A stretch of 64,000 nucleotides of DNA from Ulvibacter sp047614245 (GTDB lineage Bacteria > Bacteroidota > Bacteroidia > Flavobacteriales > Flavobacteriaceae), in assembly GCA_047614245.1 (NCBI GenBank), contig JBLHIC010000002.1, positions 1 through 64,000 on the forward strand, in the 5' to 3' direction. Numbering within the stretch: position 1 is the stretch's first letter; every line of letters begins with the position of its first letter. Of this stretch, positions 43,609-52,165 are shown piece after piece. Made by a program: the position numbers and the translations under genes. Below the pieces are notes generated by a model. The model was not told the DNA's origin, ran no database searches, and saw only the letters and a program-made list of their open reading frames with translations.

Positions 43609-45081
43609 ATGACTACACACGACAACAAAATTTTAGGAGAAGGTCTTACTTACGATGACGTATTATTAGTACCCGCCTATTCCGAAGTCTTACCACGAGA
43701 GGTTTCAATCAAAACAAAATTTTCAAGAAACATTACATTAAATGTCCCTATCGTTTCAGCGGCGATGGATACCGTGACCGAAAGTGCTATGGCAATTGCA
43801 ATGGCTAGGGAAGGGGGTATTGGTGTTTTACATAAAAATATGTCAATTGCCCAGCAGGCAGCTGAGGTCCGCAAAGTAAAGCGAGCTGAAAGCGGAATGA
43901 TCATAGATCCCGTGACCTTATCAAAGGACGCTAATGTTGGTGATGCACAAAGGACAATGCGCGAGTATAGTATTGGAGGAATTCCAATTACTAGCGACGA
44001 TGGTAAGTTGATTGGAATTGTTACCAACCGTGATCTGCGTTTTGAAAAAAACTATGACCGAAAGTTAAGTGAAGTCATGACTACATTAAACTTGGTTACT
44101 GTAGCACCGGGAACCTCTTTGAAAGAGGCAGAATTGATTCTTCAGGAAAATAAAATTGAAAAGCTTCCAGTGGTTGATGACAAGGGGCTCTTGGTTGGTT
44201 TAATTACTTTCCGTGATATTACAAAACTAACTCTGAAACCTTCAGCTAACAAAGACGAATTCGGAAGACTTCGCGTTGCAGCCGCTGTAGGGGTTACTTC
44301 AGATGCGGTTAATCGGGCTGAAGCCTTAGTGAAAGCACAAGTTGATGCGATTATTATTGATACAGCACATGGACACACAAAAGGTGTGGTTATGGTTCTA
44401 AAAGATATAAAAGCGAAGTTTCCTAAACTTGATGTAGTTGTTGGGAATATTGCTACAGGAGAAGCTGCTAAATATTTAGTAGAGGCCGGTGCAGATGCTG
44501 TAAAGGTAGGGATAGGACCTGGTTCTATTTGTACAACTAGAGTTGTCGCGGGAGTTGGTTTTCCACAATTTTCAGCAGTATTAGAAGTAGCTGCAGCTAT
44601 AAAGGGAAGCGGTGTCCCTGTTATTGCTGATGGAGGGATACGATATACTGGAGATATTCCGAAAGCGTTAGCCGCCGGTGCAGACTCAGTGATGCTGGGA
44701 TCACTGCTTGCAGGAACCAAAGAATCACCAGGAGAGACTATTATATATGAAGGCAGGAAGTTTAAATCCTATCGAGGAATGGGGTCTGTCGAAGCAATGA
44801 AACAAGGCTCTAAGGATCGATATTTTCAAGATGTGGAGGACGATATTAAAAAGTTAGTGCCTGAGGGTATTGTTGGCCGCGTAAATTATAAAGGTGATTT
44901 AGTAGAGAGTATGACACAGTTTATAGGTGGACTAAGAGCTGGTATGGGTTACTGCGGGTCAAAAGATATTGCTACATTAAAGGAAACGGGTAGATTCGTT
45001 AAAATTACGGCTTCAGGAATTAATGAAAGCCATCCTCACGATGTTACAATAACTAAAGAAGCACCAAATTATTCAAGATAA
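43609..45081 (+). CDS. guaB: Inosine-5'-monophosphate dehydrogenase
   Basis: A 490-residue IMPDH. The N-terminus reads DNKILGEGLTYDDVLLVPAY; two CBS domains (about 95-215) interrupt the barrel; then DIIDTAHGHTKG-like (here AIIIDTAHGHTKG), VVVGNIATGEAAKYL, the catalytic loop GIGPGSICTTRVVAGVG with the active-site Cys, IADGGIRYTGD, and the flap YRGMGSVEAM. It oxidises IMP to XMP, the rate-limiting step of guanine nucleotide synthesis. ATG 43609 is chosen because the family starts here and a promoter box lies at 43547. The final codons and the stop are inside a terminator hairpin. Confidence 0.96.
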   Translation: MTTHDNKILGEGLTYDDVLLVPAYSEVLPREVSIKTKFSRNITLNVPIVSAAMDTVTESAMAIAMAREGGIGVLHKNMSIAQQAAEVRKVKRAESGMIIDPVTLSKDANVGDAQRTMREYSIGGIPITSDDGKLIGIVTNRDLRFEKNYDRKLSEVMTTLNLVTVAPGTSLKEAELILQENKIEKLPVVDDKGLLVGLITFRDITKLTLKPSANKDEFGRLRVAAAVGVTSDAVNRAEALVKAQVDAIIIDTAHGHTKGVVMVLKDIKAKFPKLDVVVGNIATGEAAKYLVEAGADAVKVGIGPGSICTTRVVAGVGFPQFSAVLEVAAAIKGSGVPVIADGGIRYTGDIPKALAAGADSVMLGSLLAGTKESPGETIIYEGRKFKSYRGMGSVEAMKQGSKDRYFQDVEDDIKKLVPEGIVGRVNYKGDLVESMTQFIGGLRAGMGYCGSKDIATLKETGRFVKITASGINESHPHDVTITKEAPNYSR

Positions 45082-45094
45082 TTGGTGCTTCTTT
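45056..45094 (+). terminator. Terminator overlapping the guaB stop codon
   Basis: AAGAAGCACCAAATTAT pairs with ATAATTGGTGCTTCTT (one bulged A), with a loop TCAAG, followed by TTTAA. The TAA stop (45079-45081) is within the right arm near the loop. Confidence 0.85.
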
Positions 45095-45113
45095 AATGGG
45101 ATATTAGGCTCTA

Positions 45114-45620
45114 CTATTCTTTTAATTCTATCTCAACACCCAGTTCTTTCAAAACTTGGATGGTTAAATCAAATTCATTATCTAAATAAACAAGGTACTC
45201 GTCTATTTGTAGCACTTGAGTATATGTATTCTCTTTTGCTACTTTTCCTAAGGCATCACCTATTTTTTGATAGAGTGGTTGTAGTAATGCATCTCGCCTA
45301 ATACTAATTAACTTTGTACCATTTTGTTGAAACTTTCCTAGATCATTTTCAGCTGTGATAATCTCATCTTGCTTTTGTTTTTTTACAGCTATTGTAAAAG
45401 TGGCTTCGTTATCGGTATATGCCTTAATTAGCACATTATAAGCATCCATATTTTTATTAAAATCTACGTCAAGCTCTTTTTTATAATCATCAAGCTGCTT
45501 TTGAACAGTTGTGATTTCTGGCATTTTTGTAATAATAAAGTCAATGTCTATAGTACCTACTTTGGATTGAGCAAAACTGCTAATACTTACCAACAGGAAA
45601 AGTAATTTTATCATTTTCAT
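45114..45620 (-). CDS. OmpH/Skp family periplasmic chaperone
   Basis: A 168-residue protein with signal peptide (ends SFAQ) and the OmpH pattern: KVGTIDIDFIITKMPEI, then a long helical coiled-coil segment (about 35-120) and the C-terminal TQVLQIDEYLVYLD strand. Skp trimers hold unfolded outer membrane proteins in the periplasm. Bacteroidota carry several paralogues, and this copy is away from bamA, so it may have a special client. It is convergent with guaB. Three SurA-like foldases lie 1 kb away, on the other strand. Confidence 0.85.
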   Translation of the reverse strand: MKMIKLLFLLVSISSFAQSKVGTIDIDFIITKMPEITTVQKQLDDYKKELDVDFNKNMDAYNVLIKAYTDNEATFTIAVKKQKQDEIITAENDLGKFQQNGTKLISIRRDALLQPLYQKIGDALGKVAKENTYTQVLQIDEYLVYLDNEFDLTIQVLKELGVEIELKE

Positions 45621-45700
45621 AATACTTGGGTCTTTTTAATTTGCGCAATAATACTGTAAATTATGAAGTTATCGAAAGATTTTATTATTATGTTAACGAA

Positions 45701-46144
45701 TTAGTGCTTAAAGAAAATATAATCGAGGCTAATTGGTGGAGCTCCTTGTAATTTTAATTCGGTTATCAATTGCCCTCGATGATAGGTGCTATGATTGATA
45801 ATGTGGAATAGAATAGTCGCAATCTCACTGGAAAAAACCTTTCCCTCGGAATTTGAATAATTAACTTCACTATCTAAATTATACATGTCAATATGGCTCT
45901 GACTGTGAAAATAATTTTCTGTATCGAGTTCTGCTAATTCTGAAATCTTGAAGACATCCCAAACACCAAATGGCGATACATCGCATTGAATTCGATAGTT
46001 CCATAAGCTATGAGCATTTATAGTATGACCGATTAATATGCTAACCTTTTCTGAATATGCATTTGGATATGCTTGAATTAGAGCAATTATTTTCTGATTT
46101 GCTGCATAATTATATTCAAACTTATCCAGAAAGAAACTTTTCAT
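45701..46144 (-). CDS. DinB family protein
   Basis: A 147-residue DinB-superfamily four-helix protein: FLDKFEYNYAANQKIIALIQ at the N-terminus, GHTINAHSLWNYRI with the first metal His, and FHIINHSTYHRGQLITELKL with two further His of the metal triad at the C-terminus. Such proteins are metal-dependent, often thiol-related, enzymes or damage-induced proteins of unknown substrate. Its ATG overlaps the stop of the 80-residue ORF upstream by 4 bases (ATGA), so the two are translated together. Confidence 0.85.
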   Translation of the reverse strand: MKSFFLDKFEYNYAANQKIIALIQAYPNAYSEKVSILIGHTINAHSLWNYRIQCDVSPFGVWDVFKISELAELDTENYFHSQSHIDMYNLDSEVNYSNSEGKVFSSEIATILFHIINHSTYHRGQLITELKLQGAPPISLDYIFFKH

Positions 46145-46383
46145 GACTTGACGTACTTTTGGCCTCGGTTTGGTTTTAAACTTTCCCTAAGTGCATTCAT
46201 GTGTTCATGGTCGACTACAAGATATGCTATATGATGCATTCCTGAGATGTGATCAGATCCGTGAATTGTATTTTTGAGTTTTTCGGTTTGAGCAAATTCT
46301 CCAAGATGAATGGCATGATGCTTCGCTATCGGTTCGGCATTTGGACCTCTAAAGTCCCATATTAATTTAATTTGTTCTGACAT
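46141..46383 (-). CDS. Small conserved-looking protein coupled to DinB
   Basis: An 80-residue protein I cannot assign to a family. It starts with ATG at 46383 (MSEQIKLIWDFRGPNAEP), is rich in His (AKHHAIHLGEF, GMHHIAYLV, DHEH), and lacks signal peptide or membrane segment. The ATGA overlap with dinB and normal base composition support a real gene. The repeated His could bind metal, as DinB does. Function is unknown. Confidence 0.65.
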   Translation of the reverse strand: MSEQIKLIWDFRGPNAEPIAKHHAIHLGEFAQTEKLKNTIHGSDHISGMHHIAYLVVDHEHMNALRESLKPNRGQKYVKS

Positions 46384-46612
46384 TATTTATTAGCTATTGA
46401 AATTCTTTAGGAAAATTAATTTTACTCATAGTCTTGGCTAGCATCGCTATTTACTCTCCTTTTTGATAAGCTCTTCGCAAGGTAAACTAATATCTTTTTC
46501 TACAATATATTTCATTAACCTCTTGTTTTTGATCTTTAGCAATTTACGAAAATCAGTACTAATTACGATAATTTAGGGTCCAATAATCCAAAAAATTGGT
46601 TGTTCATCACGC

Positions 46613-46642
46613 TTGTGTAACCGTAGCTTTTTGTTATTTTTG
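46613..46642 (+). promoter_or_regulatory. Promoter of the SurA-like operon
   Basis: TTG (46613-46615), 19 nt, TATTTTTG (46635-46642), 70 bases before the ATG at 46712. This is one of the best matches to the Bacteroidota consensus in the window. Confidence 0.75.
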
Positions 46643-46657
46643 TAGCCTTATGCAAAA

Positions 46658-46677
46658 AAAGCCTATTTACAGGCTTT
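46658..46677 (-). terminator. Hairpin in the leader of the SurA operon
   Basis: AAAGCCT and AGGCTTT pair around ATTTAC. On the minus strand the hairpin is followed by seven T, so it would terminate antisense transcripts; on the plus strand it is a leader stem-loop with no T-run. Confidence 0.4.
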
Positions 46678-46711
46678 GGAAATCAAACTAATTGCTTTAT
46701 TTAATAAGAAA

Positions 46712-48667
46712 ATGAAAAAATATCTTGCGTCAATTTTAGTGCTGTTTTTTATAAACTTGTCTTTTTCACAGAATAAAAAAGACATTTTATTAACGGTTGA
46801 TGGTAAACCTGTATATACTTCAGAATTTAAAAGAGTTTACAGTAAAAATTTGGATTTGGTTAAAGACGAATCCCAGAAAGAGGTTGAAGGATATTTGAAC
46901 CTTTTTATTGATTATAAAATTAAAGTTGCCGAAGCCTATGCTCAAAACTTAGATAAAGACGAAACATACATTTCAGAATTTAATCAGTATCGAGATCAAC
47001 TTTCGAGAAATTATATTTTTGAGAATAAAGTAACTAGTGAATTGAGTTTAGAAGCCTACGATCGTAGTTTAAATGAGATAAATGCGAATCATATATTGAT
47101 TTTATCAAAATATGACGATGTCCCTCAAGACACTCTTAAGGCTTATAATAAAATTAAAGCAATCTATAGCCGAGCGAAGGCAGGCGAGGATTTTGTAGCT
47201 CTTGTAAAGGAAGCTTCTGAAGAGCCAAATGCTGATAAGTCTGGTGGAAATCTTGGTTATTTTAGTGTTTTTGCCATGGTTTATCCTTTTGAGACAGCAG
47301 CTTATAATACGAAGGTCGGAGATGTTTCAGAAATTGTTAGAACCCAGTTTGGGTATCATATCCTTAAGATTAATGATCGGAGAAAAAGAGGAGGGCAAAT
47401 TACCACTTCTCATATTATGTTATCGGATAAAGGTGCTAACAGAACTTTTGTACCAGAGGATAGAATTAATGAGTTATATGCGCTTCTGCAACAAGGTGAG
47501 GATTTCGCTAAACTAGCAGAACAGTATTCAGAAGATAAGAATTCAGCGAAAAAGGGAGGGGAACTTCAGAAATTCAGAAGAGGTGAGTTACGAGCCCCAA
47601 AATTTGAGGAGGTGGCTTTTTCATTAGAGAATGCAGGAGACTTTTCAAAACCTATAAAATCCCAGTTTGGTTGGCATATTATTAAACTAAATGAGAAACA
47701 TTCCATTCCTACTTATGAAGAAGAGAAAGAAGCTATAGAAAAAAAGGTGAAAAATGGCGTTAGATCAAAAATCGTGACATCTGCGTTGAATGGTCAAATT
47801 AAGGAAAAGTATGGTTATCAGGAGGTAACTGATTATGTGCCGTTTTTTAACATATACGTTAGTGATAATGTTTTAAAGAAAAAGTGGGAATATGATACCA
47901 TTGCGAATGCACAGGATCGTGTGATTTTCACCATCGGTAAAAAGGAAGTTCGTTTTAGTGATTTTGCGAAATTTATAGTAGAACGACAAAAACAACAGTT
48001 TACAGCTGAAGAGAAATCATATCTATTAACAGAATTCTATTATGAGTTCGAGGCTGATCAATTGAAGAATTATTTTCGAGATAACTTAGAATTTGAAAAT
48101 GATCAATATGCTGGAACAATAAGCGAATATAGAAATGGTCTGCTAATTTTTGATGTGATGAATAAAAATATTTGGATGAAGGCGAAAAATGACACCATTG
48201 GTCTTCAGAAGTATTATGAAACTGTAAAAGGAGATTATCTTTGGAACGATCGTGTTGATGCAGTCATCTTGACATCAACAACGGCGGATTCATCAATGGA
48301 GGTCCGAAAGTTGCTGATTAATAATAGAACCAATGAAGAAATTAAGGAAGTCCTTAATGTCGATGACAAAGTAAATGTTATAATTTCTGAAGGAGTTTTT
48401 GAGAAAGGGCAGAGAGAGTTACCCGATAATTTTGAGATGAAAGAAGGTGTTTCTGAGATTTATTCAAATAAAGATGGGTTTACTATCGTTAAAGTAAATA
48501 AGATAATCCCAACAGATATTAAACCTTTGGAAGCCGTGAAAGGTAAAGTGATGAGTGATTATCAAAACGACCTTGAGTCTAGATGGATGGAAGGATTAAG
48601 AGATAAATACAAAGTTCAGATTCATAAAAGGGCACTTAAGAGAGTAAAAAAAGAACTTGAATCTTAA
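46712..48667 (+). CDS. Periplasmic peptidyl-prolyl isomerase, SurA/PpiC type, two parvulin domains
   Basis: A protein of about 651 residues with signal peptide (ends SFSQ), an N-terminal SurA-like segment (ILLTVDGKPVYTSEFKRVY) and two parvulin domains at about 120-225 (ANHILILSK, LGYFSVFAMVYPFE, TQFGYHILKI) and 230-325 (TTSHIMLSD, LQKFRRGELRAPKFEEVAF, SQFGWHIIKL). A long C-terminal helical region follows. It should assist outer membrane protein folding. ATG 46712 is chosen over TTG 46676, which lies in the leader hairpin. The stop shares one base with the ATG of the next gene. Confidence 0.92.
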   Translation: MKKYLASILVLFFINLSFSQNKKDILLTVDGKPVYTSEFKRVYSKNLDLVKDESQKEVEGYLNLFIDYKIKVAEAYAQNLDKDETYISEFNQYRDQLSRNYIFENKVTSELSLEAYDRSLNEINANHILILSKYDDVPQDTLKAYNKIKAIYSRAKAGEDFVALVKEASEEPNADKSGGNLGYFSVFAMVYPFETAAYNTKVGDVSEIVRTQFGYHILKINDRRKRGGQITTSHIMLSDKGANRTFVPEDRINELYALLQQGEDFAKLAEQYSEDKNSAKKGGELQKFRRGELRAPKFEEVAFSLENAGDFSKPIKSQFGWHIIKLNEKHSIPTYEEEKEAIEKKVKNGVRSKIVTSALNGQIKEKYGYQEVTDYVPFFNIYVSDNVLKKKWEYDTIANAQDRVIFTIGKKEVRFSDFAKFIVERQKQQFTAEEKSYLLTEFYYEFEADQLKNYFRDNLEFENDQYAGTISEYRNGLLIFDVMNKNIWMKAKNDTIGLQKYYETVKGDYLWNDRVDAVILTSTTADSSMEVRKLLINNRTNEEIKEVLNVDDKVNVIISEGVFEKGQRELPDNFEMKEGVSEIYSNKDGFTIVKVNKIIPTDIKPLEAVKGKVMSDYQNDLESRWMEGLRDKYKVQIHKRALKRVKKELES

Positions 48668-49521
48668 TGCAAAAATTAGTTTTCCCCTTAATTTTATTAG
48701 TTTGCCTTACTTCTTGTGATTATTTTCAAAAAGGGCAAACAGAAGGAGCAGTCGCGCGAGTTAATGCCAATTATTTATTTGAAAGTGATTTAGCTGGATT
48801 AGTGTCAGAAGGTACTCCTAAGGAGGATAGTATATTAATTGTCTATAATTATATAAATCGATGGGCAACTCAGCAACTATTAATCAACCAGGCGAATAAA
48901 AATTTATCTCAAGAGAAATTAAATGATTTTGAAAATCTTGTGAATCAGTACAAAGACGACTTATACACTGAAGCGTATAAAAGTGTTATTGTATCCGGCC
49001 AACTAGATAGTATAATTTCTGAAAAAGAATATGAAGAATTCTACGAGCTTAATAAAGAAAACTTTAAGCTAAATGACGTCTTGGTAAAGGTTCGATTTAT
49101 TCACGTAGATCAGGATTATACTAACCTAAGGTTGATTAAGGAAAAATTTCGGCGTTTCAACAATAAAGACAAGCAAGAGTTAACTGAACTGAGTATTCAG
49201 TTTAAGGCAAAGAACTTTAATGATTCGATTTGGATAGAAAAAGATGCTCTTTTTAAAGTTATGCCTGTGCTCCAAACAAAAGACGCTCAAGTGTTAAAAA
49301 AATCTAATTATACACAGTTACAAGATTCATTAGGAGTATATTTGGTGAAAATTGAAGACGCATTAAACTTAAGAGATATTGCGCCTATTTCTTATATAAA
49401 GCCTTCTTTGGAGCAGATTATTTTGAATAAAAGAAAGCTTGAATTAATAAAAAAACTTGAAAAAGATATTACAAAAGATGCGATTAAAAATAATGACTTT
49501 GAAATCTTCACCCCTCAGTAA
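48667..49521 (+). CDS. SurA-like lipoprotein lacking a parvulin domain
   Basis: A 284-residue lipoprotein (lipobox LTSC, Cys16) whose start overlaps the stop of the first SurA gene. The mature part begins with VARVNANYLFESDLAGLV, the SurA_N-type opening, followed by a helical segment. In the middle, where the others have a parvulin domain, a degenerate stretch (VLVKVRFIHVDQDYTNLRLI) is seen without the G-G-x-x-G or FGYH core. It thus resembles a SurA chaperone module anchored to a membrane, without isomerase activity. Position between two true SurA genes argues for a joint role. No established function is known to me. Confidence 0.8.
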   Translation: MQKLVFPLILLVCLTSCDYFQKGQTEGAVARVNANYLFESDLAGLVSEGTPKEDSILIVYNYINRWATQQLLINQANKNLSQEKLNDFENLVNQYKDDLYTEAYKSVIVSGQLDSIISEKEYEEFYELNKENFKLNDVLVKVRFIHVDQDYTNLRLIKEKFRRFNNKDKQELTELSIQFKAKNFNDSIWIEKDALFKVMPVLQTKDAQVLKKSNYTQLQDSLGVYLVKIEDALNLRDIAPISYIKPSLEQIILNKRKLELIKKLEKDITKDAIKNNDFEIFTPQ

Positions 49522-50950
49522 AATTCTATTAGTTTTCATATTATTTGTCCAAGCCAATGCTTTTGGTCAGGAGGTAGTTGTTGTAGATAGTACAGGAGTA
49601 GCTAGTGGGTCTGTTGTTGAAGAGAAAGCGGCACTTGAAATAGATTCGACTGCGCCGTTTAAAAGATATAAGGCCGAAGGCGTGTCTGCTGTTATTGGTG
49701 AATATGTGATCTTGGATAGTGACATCGATAAAAGTTATGTAGAACTCCAAAGTAGTGGAGTGTCTGTTGAAGACATAACGCGGTGCCAATTGATGGGTAA
49801 ATTAATGGAAGACAAACTCTATTTACATCAAGCGAAACAAGATAGTATCGATATTTCAGATGCAGAAATAAATCCACAAGTTGATCAGCTTATTCAGTAT
49901 ATGATTAGTGAAGTAGGTAGTGAAGAAAAGGTTGTGAAATACTATCGTAAGGATAATATGGCCGATCTAAGGAAAGATTTGTTTAAGGCAAAGAAGGAAA
50001 TTGAACTATCAAATAGGATGCAAGCCAAGGTTGTAGAAAATATTGAAATAACTCCAGAAGAAGTTCGTGAGTTCTTTTATGCTATTCCAGAGGATGAACG
50101 GCCGTTTTTTAGTGCCGAAGTTGAAGTTGCGCAAATTCTAATCGAACCAGAAATATCTGAAGAAGTAAAGCAAGATGTCTTAGACCGATTAAATCAGATG
50201 AGGGAGGATATATTAGAAAATGGATCTAGTTTTGCTACCAAAGCTGTTTTGTACTCTAAAGACCCTGGTTCTGCTTCTAGAGGAGGCTTGTATGAAAGTA
50301 TTAAGAGAAATGGTCCAATGGCCAAAGAATTTAAAGATAATGCTTTTTCATTGTTAGAAGGGGAAATAAGTGAGCCTTTTGAAACCGATTTTGGTTACCA
50401 TATATTGATTGTAGAAAAAATTAGAGGTCAGGAAGTAGATGTTCGCCACGTACTTTTATTCCCTGAAGTAGCACAAGCAGCAATTGATATGGCAGAAAAT
50501 AAATTGGACACCCTTCGAACTAGCATTGTAGCTGGTAATATCTCCTTTGCCGATGCGGCTATAAAATATTCAGATGAAAAAGAAACTCGTAATAATGGTG
50601 GGCAGTTGGTAAATCCAACCACGTTTGACACTCGTTTTGATCTAACTAAAATGGATCCTACTCTTAGTGCTCAGGTCTATAATCTAAAGGAAGGCGAAGT
50701 TTCAAAGGTTTTTACAGAAAGAGATAGAACAGGAAGAAGTAAATTTAAAGTGCTTTCTGTTACCAAGAAAATTGAAGAGCATCCTGCAGATTATGCTAGG
50801 GATTATGAAAAAATACAAGAACTTGCTTTAAAACAAAAACAGATTCGAGCCATTGAATCTTGGCAAGAAGAAAAAATTCAAGAAACATACATAAATGTAA
50901 ACGAGGACTATCGTGATTGTGAGTATGCAAGTAATTGGGTAAAAAAATAA
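49493..50950 (+). CDS. surA: Peptidyl-prolyl isomerase SurA, two parvulin domains
   Basis: A protein of about 485 residues with signal peptide (ILLVFILFVQANAFGQ), SurA_N domain (VSAVIGEYVILDSDIDKSYV, about 60-180), and two parvulin domains at about 205-310 (EVEVAQILIEPE, ASRGGLYESIKRNGPMAKEF, TDFGYHILIV) and 315-410 (DVRHVLLFPE, NNGGQLVNP). This arrangement matches E. coli SurA most closely among the three genes. ATG 49493 overlaps the previous gene by 29 bases; a TTG at 49457 would add a stretch before the signal peptide and is rejected. The MoxR gene follows after 14 bases. Confidence 0.92.
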   Translation: MTLKSSPLSKILLVFILFVQANAFGQEVVVVDSTGVASGSVVEEKAALEIDSTAPFKRYKAEGVSAVIGEYVILDSDIDKSYVELQSSGVSVEDITRCQLMGKLMEDKLYLHQAKQDSIDISDAEINPQVDQLIQYMISEVGSEEKVVKYYRKDNMADLRKDLFKAKKEIELSNRMQAKVVENIEITPEEVREFFYAIPEDERPFFSAEVEVAQILIEPEISEEVKQDVLDRLNQMREDILENGSSFATKAVLYSKDPGSASRGGLYESIKRNGPMAKEFKDNAFSLLEGEISEPFETDFGYHILIVEKIRGQEVDVRHVLLFPEVAQAAIDMAENKLDTLRTSIVAGNISFADAAIKYSDEKETRNNGGQLVNPTTFDTRFDLTKMDPTLSAQVYNLKEGEVSKVFTERDRTGRSKFKVLSVTKKIEEHPADYARDYEKIQELALKQKQIRAIESWQEEKIQETYINVNEDYRDCEYASNWVKK

Positions 50951-50964
50951 ATCTATAATAATTT

Positions 50965-51918
50965 ATGTCAGACGTAGCGGCAGTTGCAAAACTAGTTTCA
51001 AAATACGACGCATTAAAGCGAGAAATAAAAAAAGTAATAGTTGGGCAGGACCAAGTAGTCGAGCAAGTACTATTGGCTATTTTCTCTGGCGGACACGCAC
51101 TCTTAATTGGTGTTCCCGGACTTGCTAAAACTTTATTAGTAAATTCTGTAGCTGAGGCGCTTGGGTTAAAGTTCAAAAGAATTCAATTTACGCCAGATTT
51201 AATGCCAAGTGATATATTAGGTTCTGAAATATTAGATAAGAATAGAGAGTTTAAATTTATAAAAGGGCCAATTTTCGCTAATATCATTTTGGCAGATGAG
51301 ATAAATCGTACTCCACCAAAAACGCAAGCCGCTTTGCTGGAAGCTATGCAGGAACGATCTGTGACTGTTGCTGGTCACCACCATAAATTAGATTTACCAT
51401 ATTTTGTATTGGCTACACAGAATCCAATAGAACAAGAGGGTACCTATCCTTTACCAGAAGCCCAACTAGATCGCTTTATGTTCGCAATTAATTTGGATTA
51501 TCCAACTTTTGCTGAGGAGGTTGAAGTTGTGAAAACTACAACATCTGGAAGTACAGCAACTATTAATGCACTTTTCACAGCAGAAGAGATCTTAGAATAT
51601 CAGCAGCTAATTCGGCGTGTACCTATCGCCGATAATGTAATCGAATATGCCGTTACTCTTGTCGGAAAAACAAGGCCTAAAAGTCAAGCCGCACCCGAAA
51701 TTGTCAAAAATTATATCGATTGGGGAGCGGGCCCGAGAGCCTCACAAAATTTAATTCTTGCTGCGAAGGCACATTCGGTTTTACACGGTAAATATTCCCC
51801 AGACATTGCAGATGTTCAAAATTCCGCTATAGGTATTTTACGTCATAGAATGATTAAGAACTATAAGGCGGAAGCAGAAGAATTATCTATTGAAGAGATT
51901 ATTAAGAGTTTATTTTAG
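50965..51918 (+). CDS. MoxR family AAA+ ATPase
   Basis: A 317-residue ATPase: Walker A LLIGVPGLAKT (about 50-60, with the family's GVPGLAKT), pore/insert segment FKRIQFTPDLMPSDILG, Walker B ILADEINRTPPKTQAALLEA, sensor 1 in VLATQNPIEQEGTYPLPEAQ and a C-terminal lid (WGAGPRASQNLILAAKA). MoxR proteins act as chaperone-like ATPases with VWA-domain partners in complex maturation or stress. Usual partner genes (DUF58, VWA, BatD) are absent here, so it is an orphan relative to that operon. It is probably on the surA transcript. Confidence 0.92.
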   Translation: MSDVAAVAKLVSKYDALKREIKKVIVGQDQVVEQVLLAIFSGGHALLIGVPGLAKTLLVNSVAEALGLKFKRIQFTPDLMPSDILGSEILDKNREFKFIKGPIFANIILADEINRTPPKTQAALLEAMQERSVTVAGHHHKLDLPYFVLATQNPIEQEGTYPLPEAQLDRFMFAINLDYPTFAEEVEVVKTTTSGSTATINALFTAEEILEYQQLIRRVPIADNVIEYAVTLVGKTRPKSQAAPEIVKNYIDWGAGPRASQNLILAAKAHSVLHGKYSPDIADVQNSAIGILRHRMIKNYKAEAEELSIEEIIKSLF

Positions 51919-52165
51919 TAGTTTCCTTTCCGATTGAAAAAGAGGTGTTTATTCCAGATTTATTTGATTCTGAAACTTTTCAGAAAATAGGAAATTTCTA
52001 AATCCTCAATTTTATATATTTAAAATTATGTTATTATCAGTTAATCGCTAGTAATATGTCGAAATATTGCGATATGTTTAGTTGTTTAGGGATTTCATTA
52101 ATTAATTTTTATATATTTTAAATTTTCGTAGTTTCGCAGGACTTCAAAAACATAAAATTATCACT
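51919..52165. other. 247-bp intergenic region upstream of aconitase
   Basis: AT-rich leader. A plus-strand run just after the moxR stop reads FPIEKEVFIPDLFDSETFQK and then IGNF before TAA, which could be a vestigial gene end but is too short to name. A weak TAGTTTCG box lies at about 52129-52136, near the expected promoter position for aconitase. Confidence 0.25.

Larger units (their letters stand above)
46384..46711. other. 328-bp divergent intergenic region upstream of the SurA genes
   Basis: It contains the promoter at 46613-46642 and the hairpin at 46658-46677. On the minus strand, the stretch before about 46560 gives a short protein-like run (STDFRKLLKIKNKRLMKYIV, then EKDISLPCEELIKKES) with a stop after it and no start; it may be a gene remnant, but I cannot name it. 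Confidence 0.35.

Noticed and set aside
44142..44720. 192-codon minus-strand ORF inside guaB
   Set aside because: Long, but opposite the catalytic core of a clear IMPDH gene, with no family features of its own.
46384..46560. Short minus-strand run resembling protein upstream of the SurA operon
   Set aside because: About 35 residues with stops near both ends and no recognisable family; mentioned in the gap entry only.
51919..52000. Plus-strand 27-codon run after moxR (FPIEKEVFIPDLFDS...)
   Set aside because: Too short to separate a vestigial gene end from chance open sequence.
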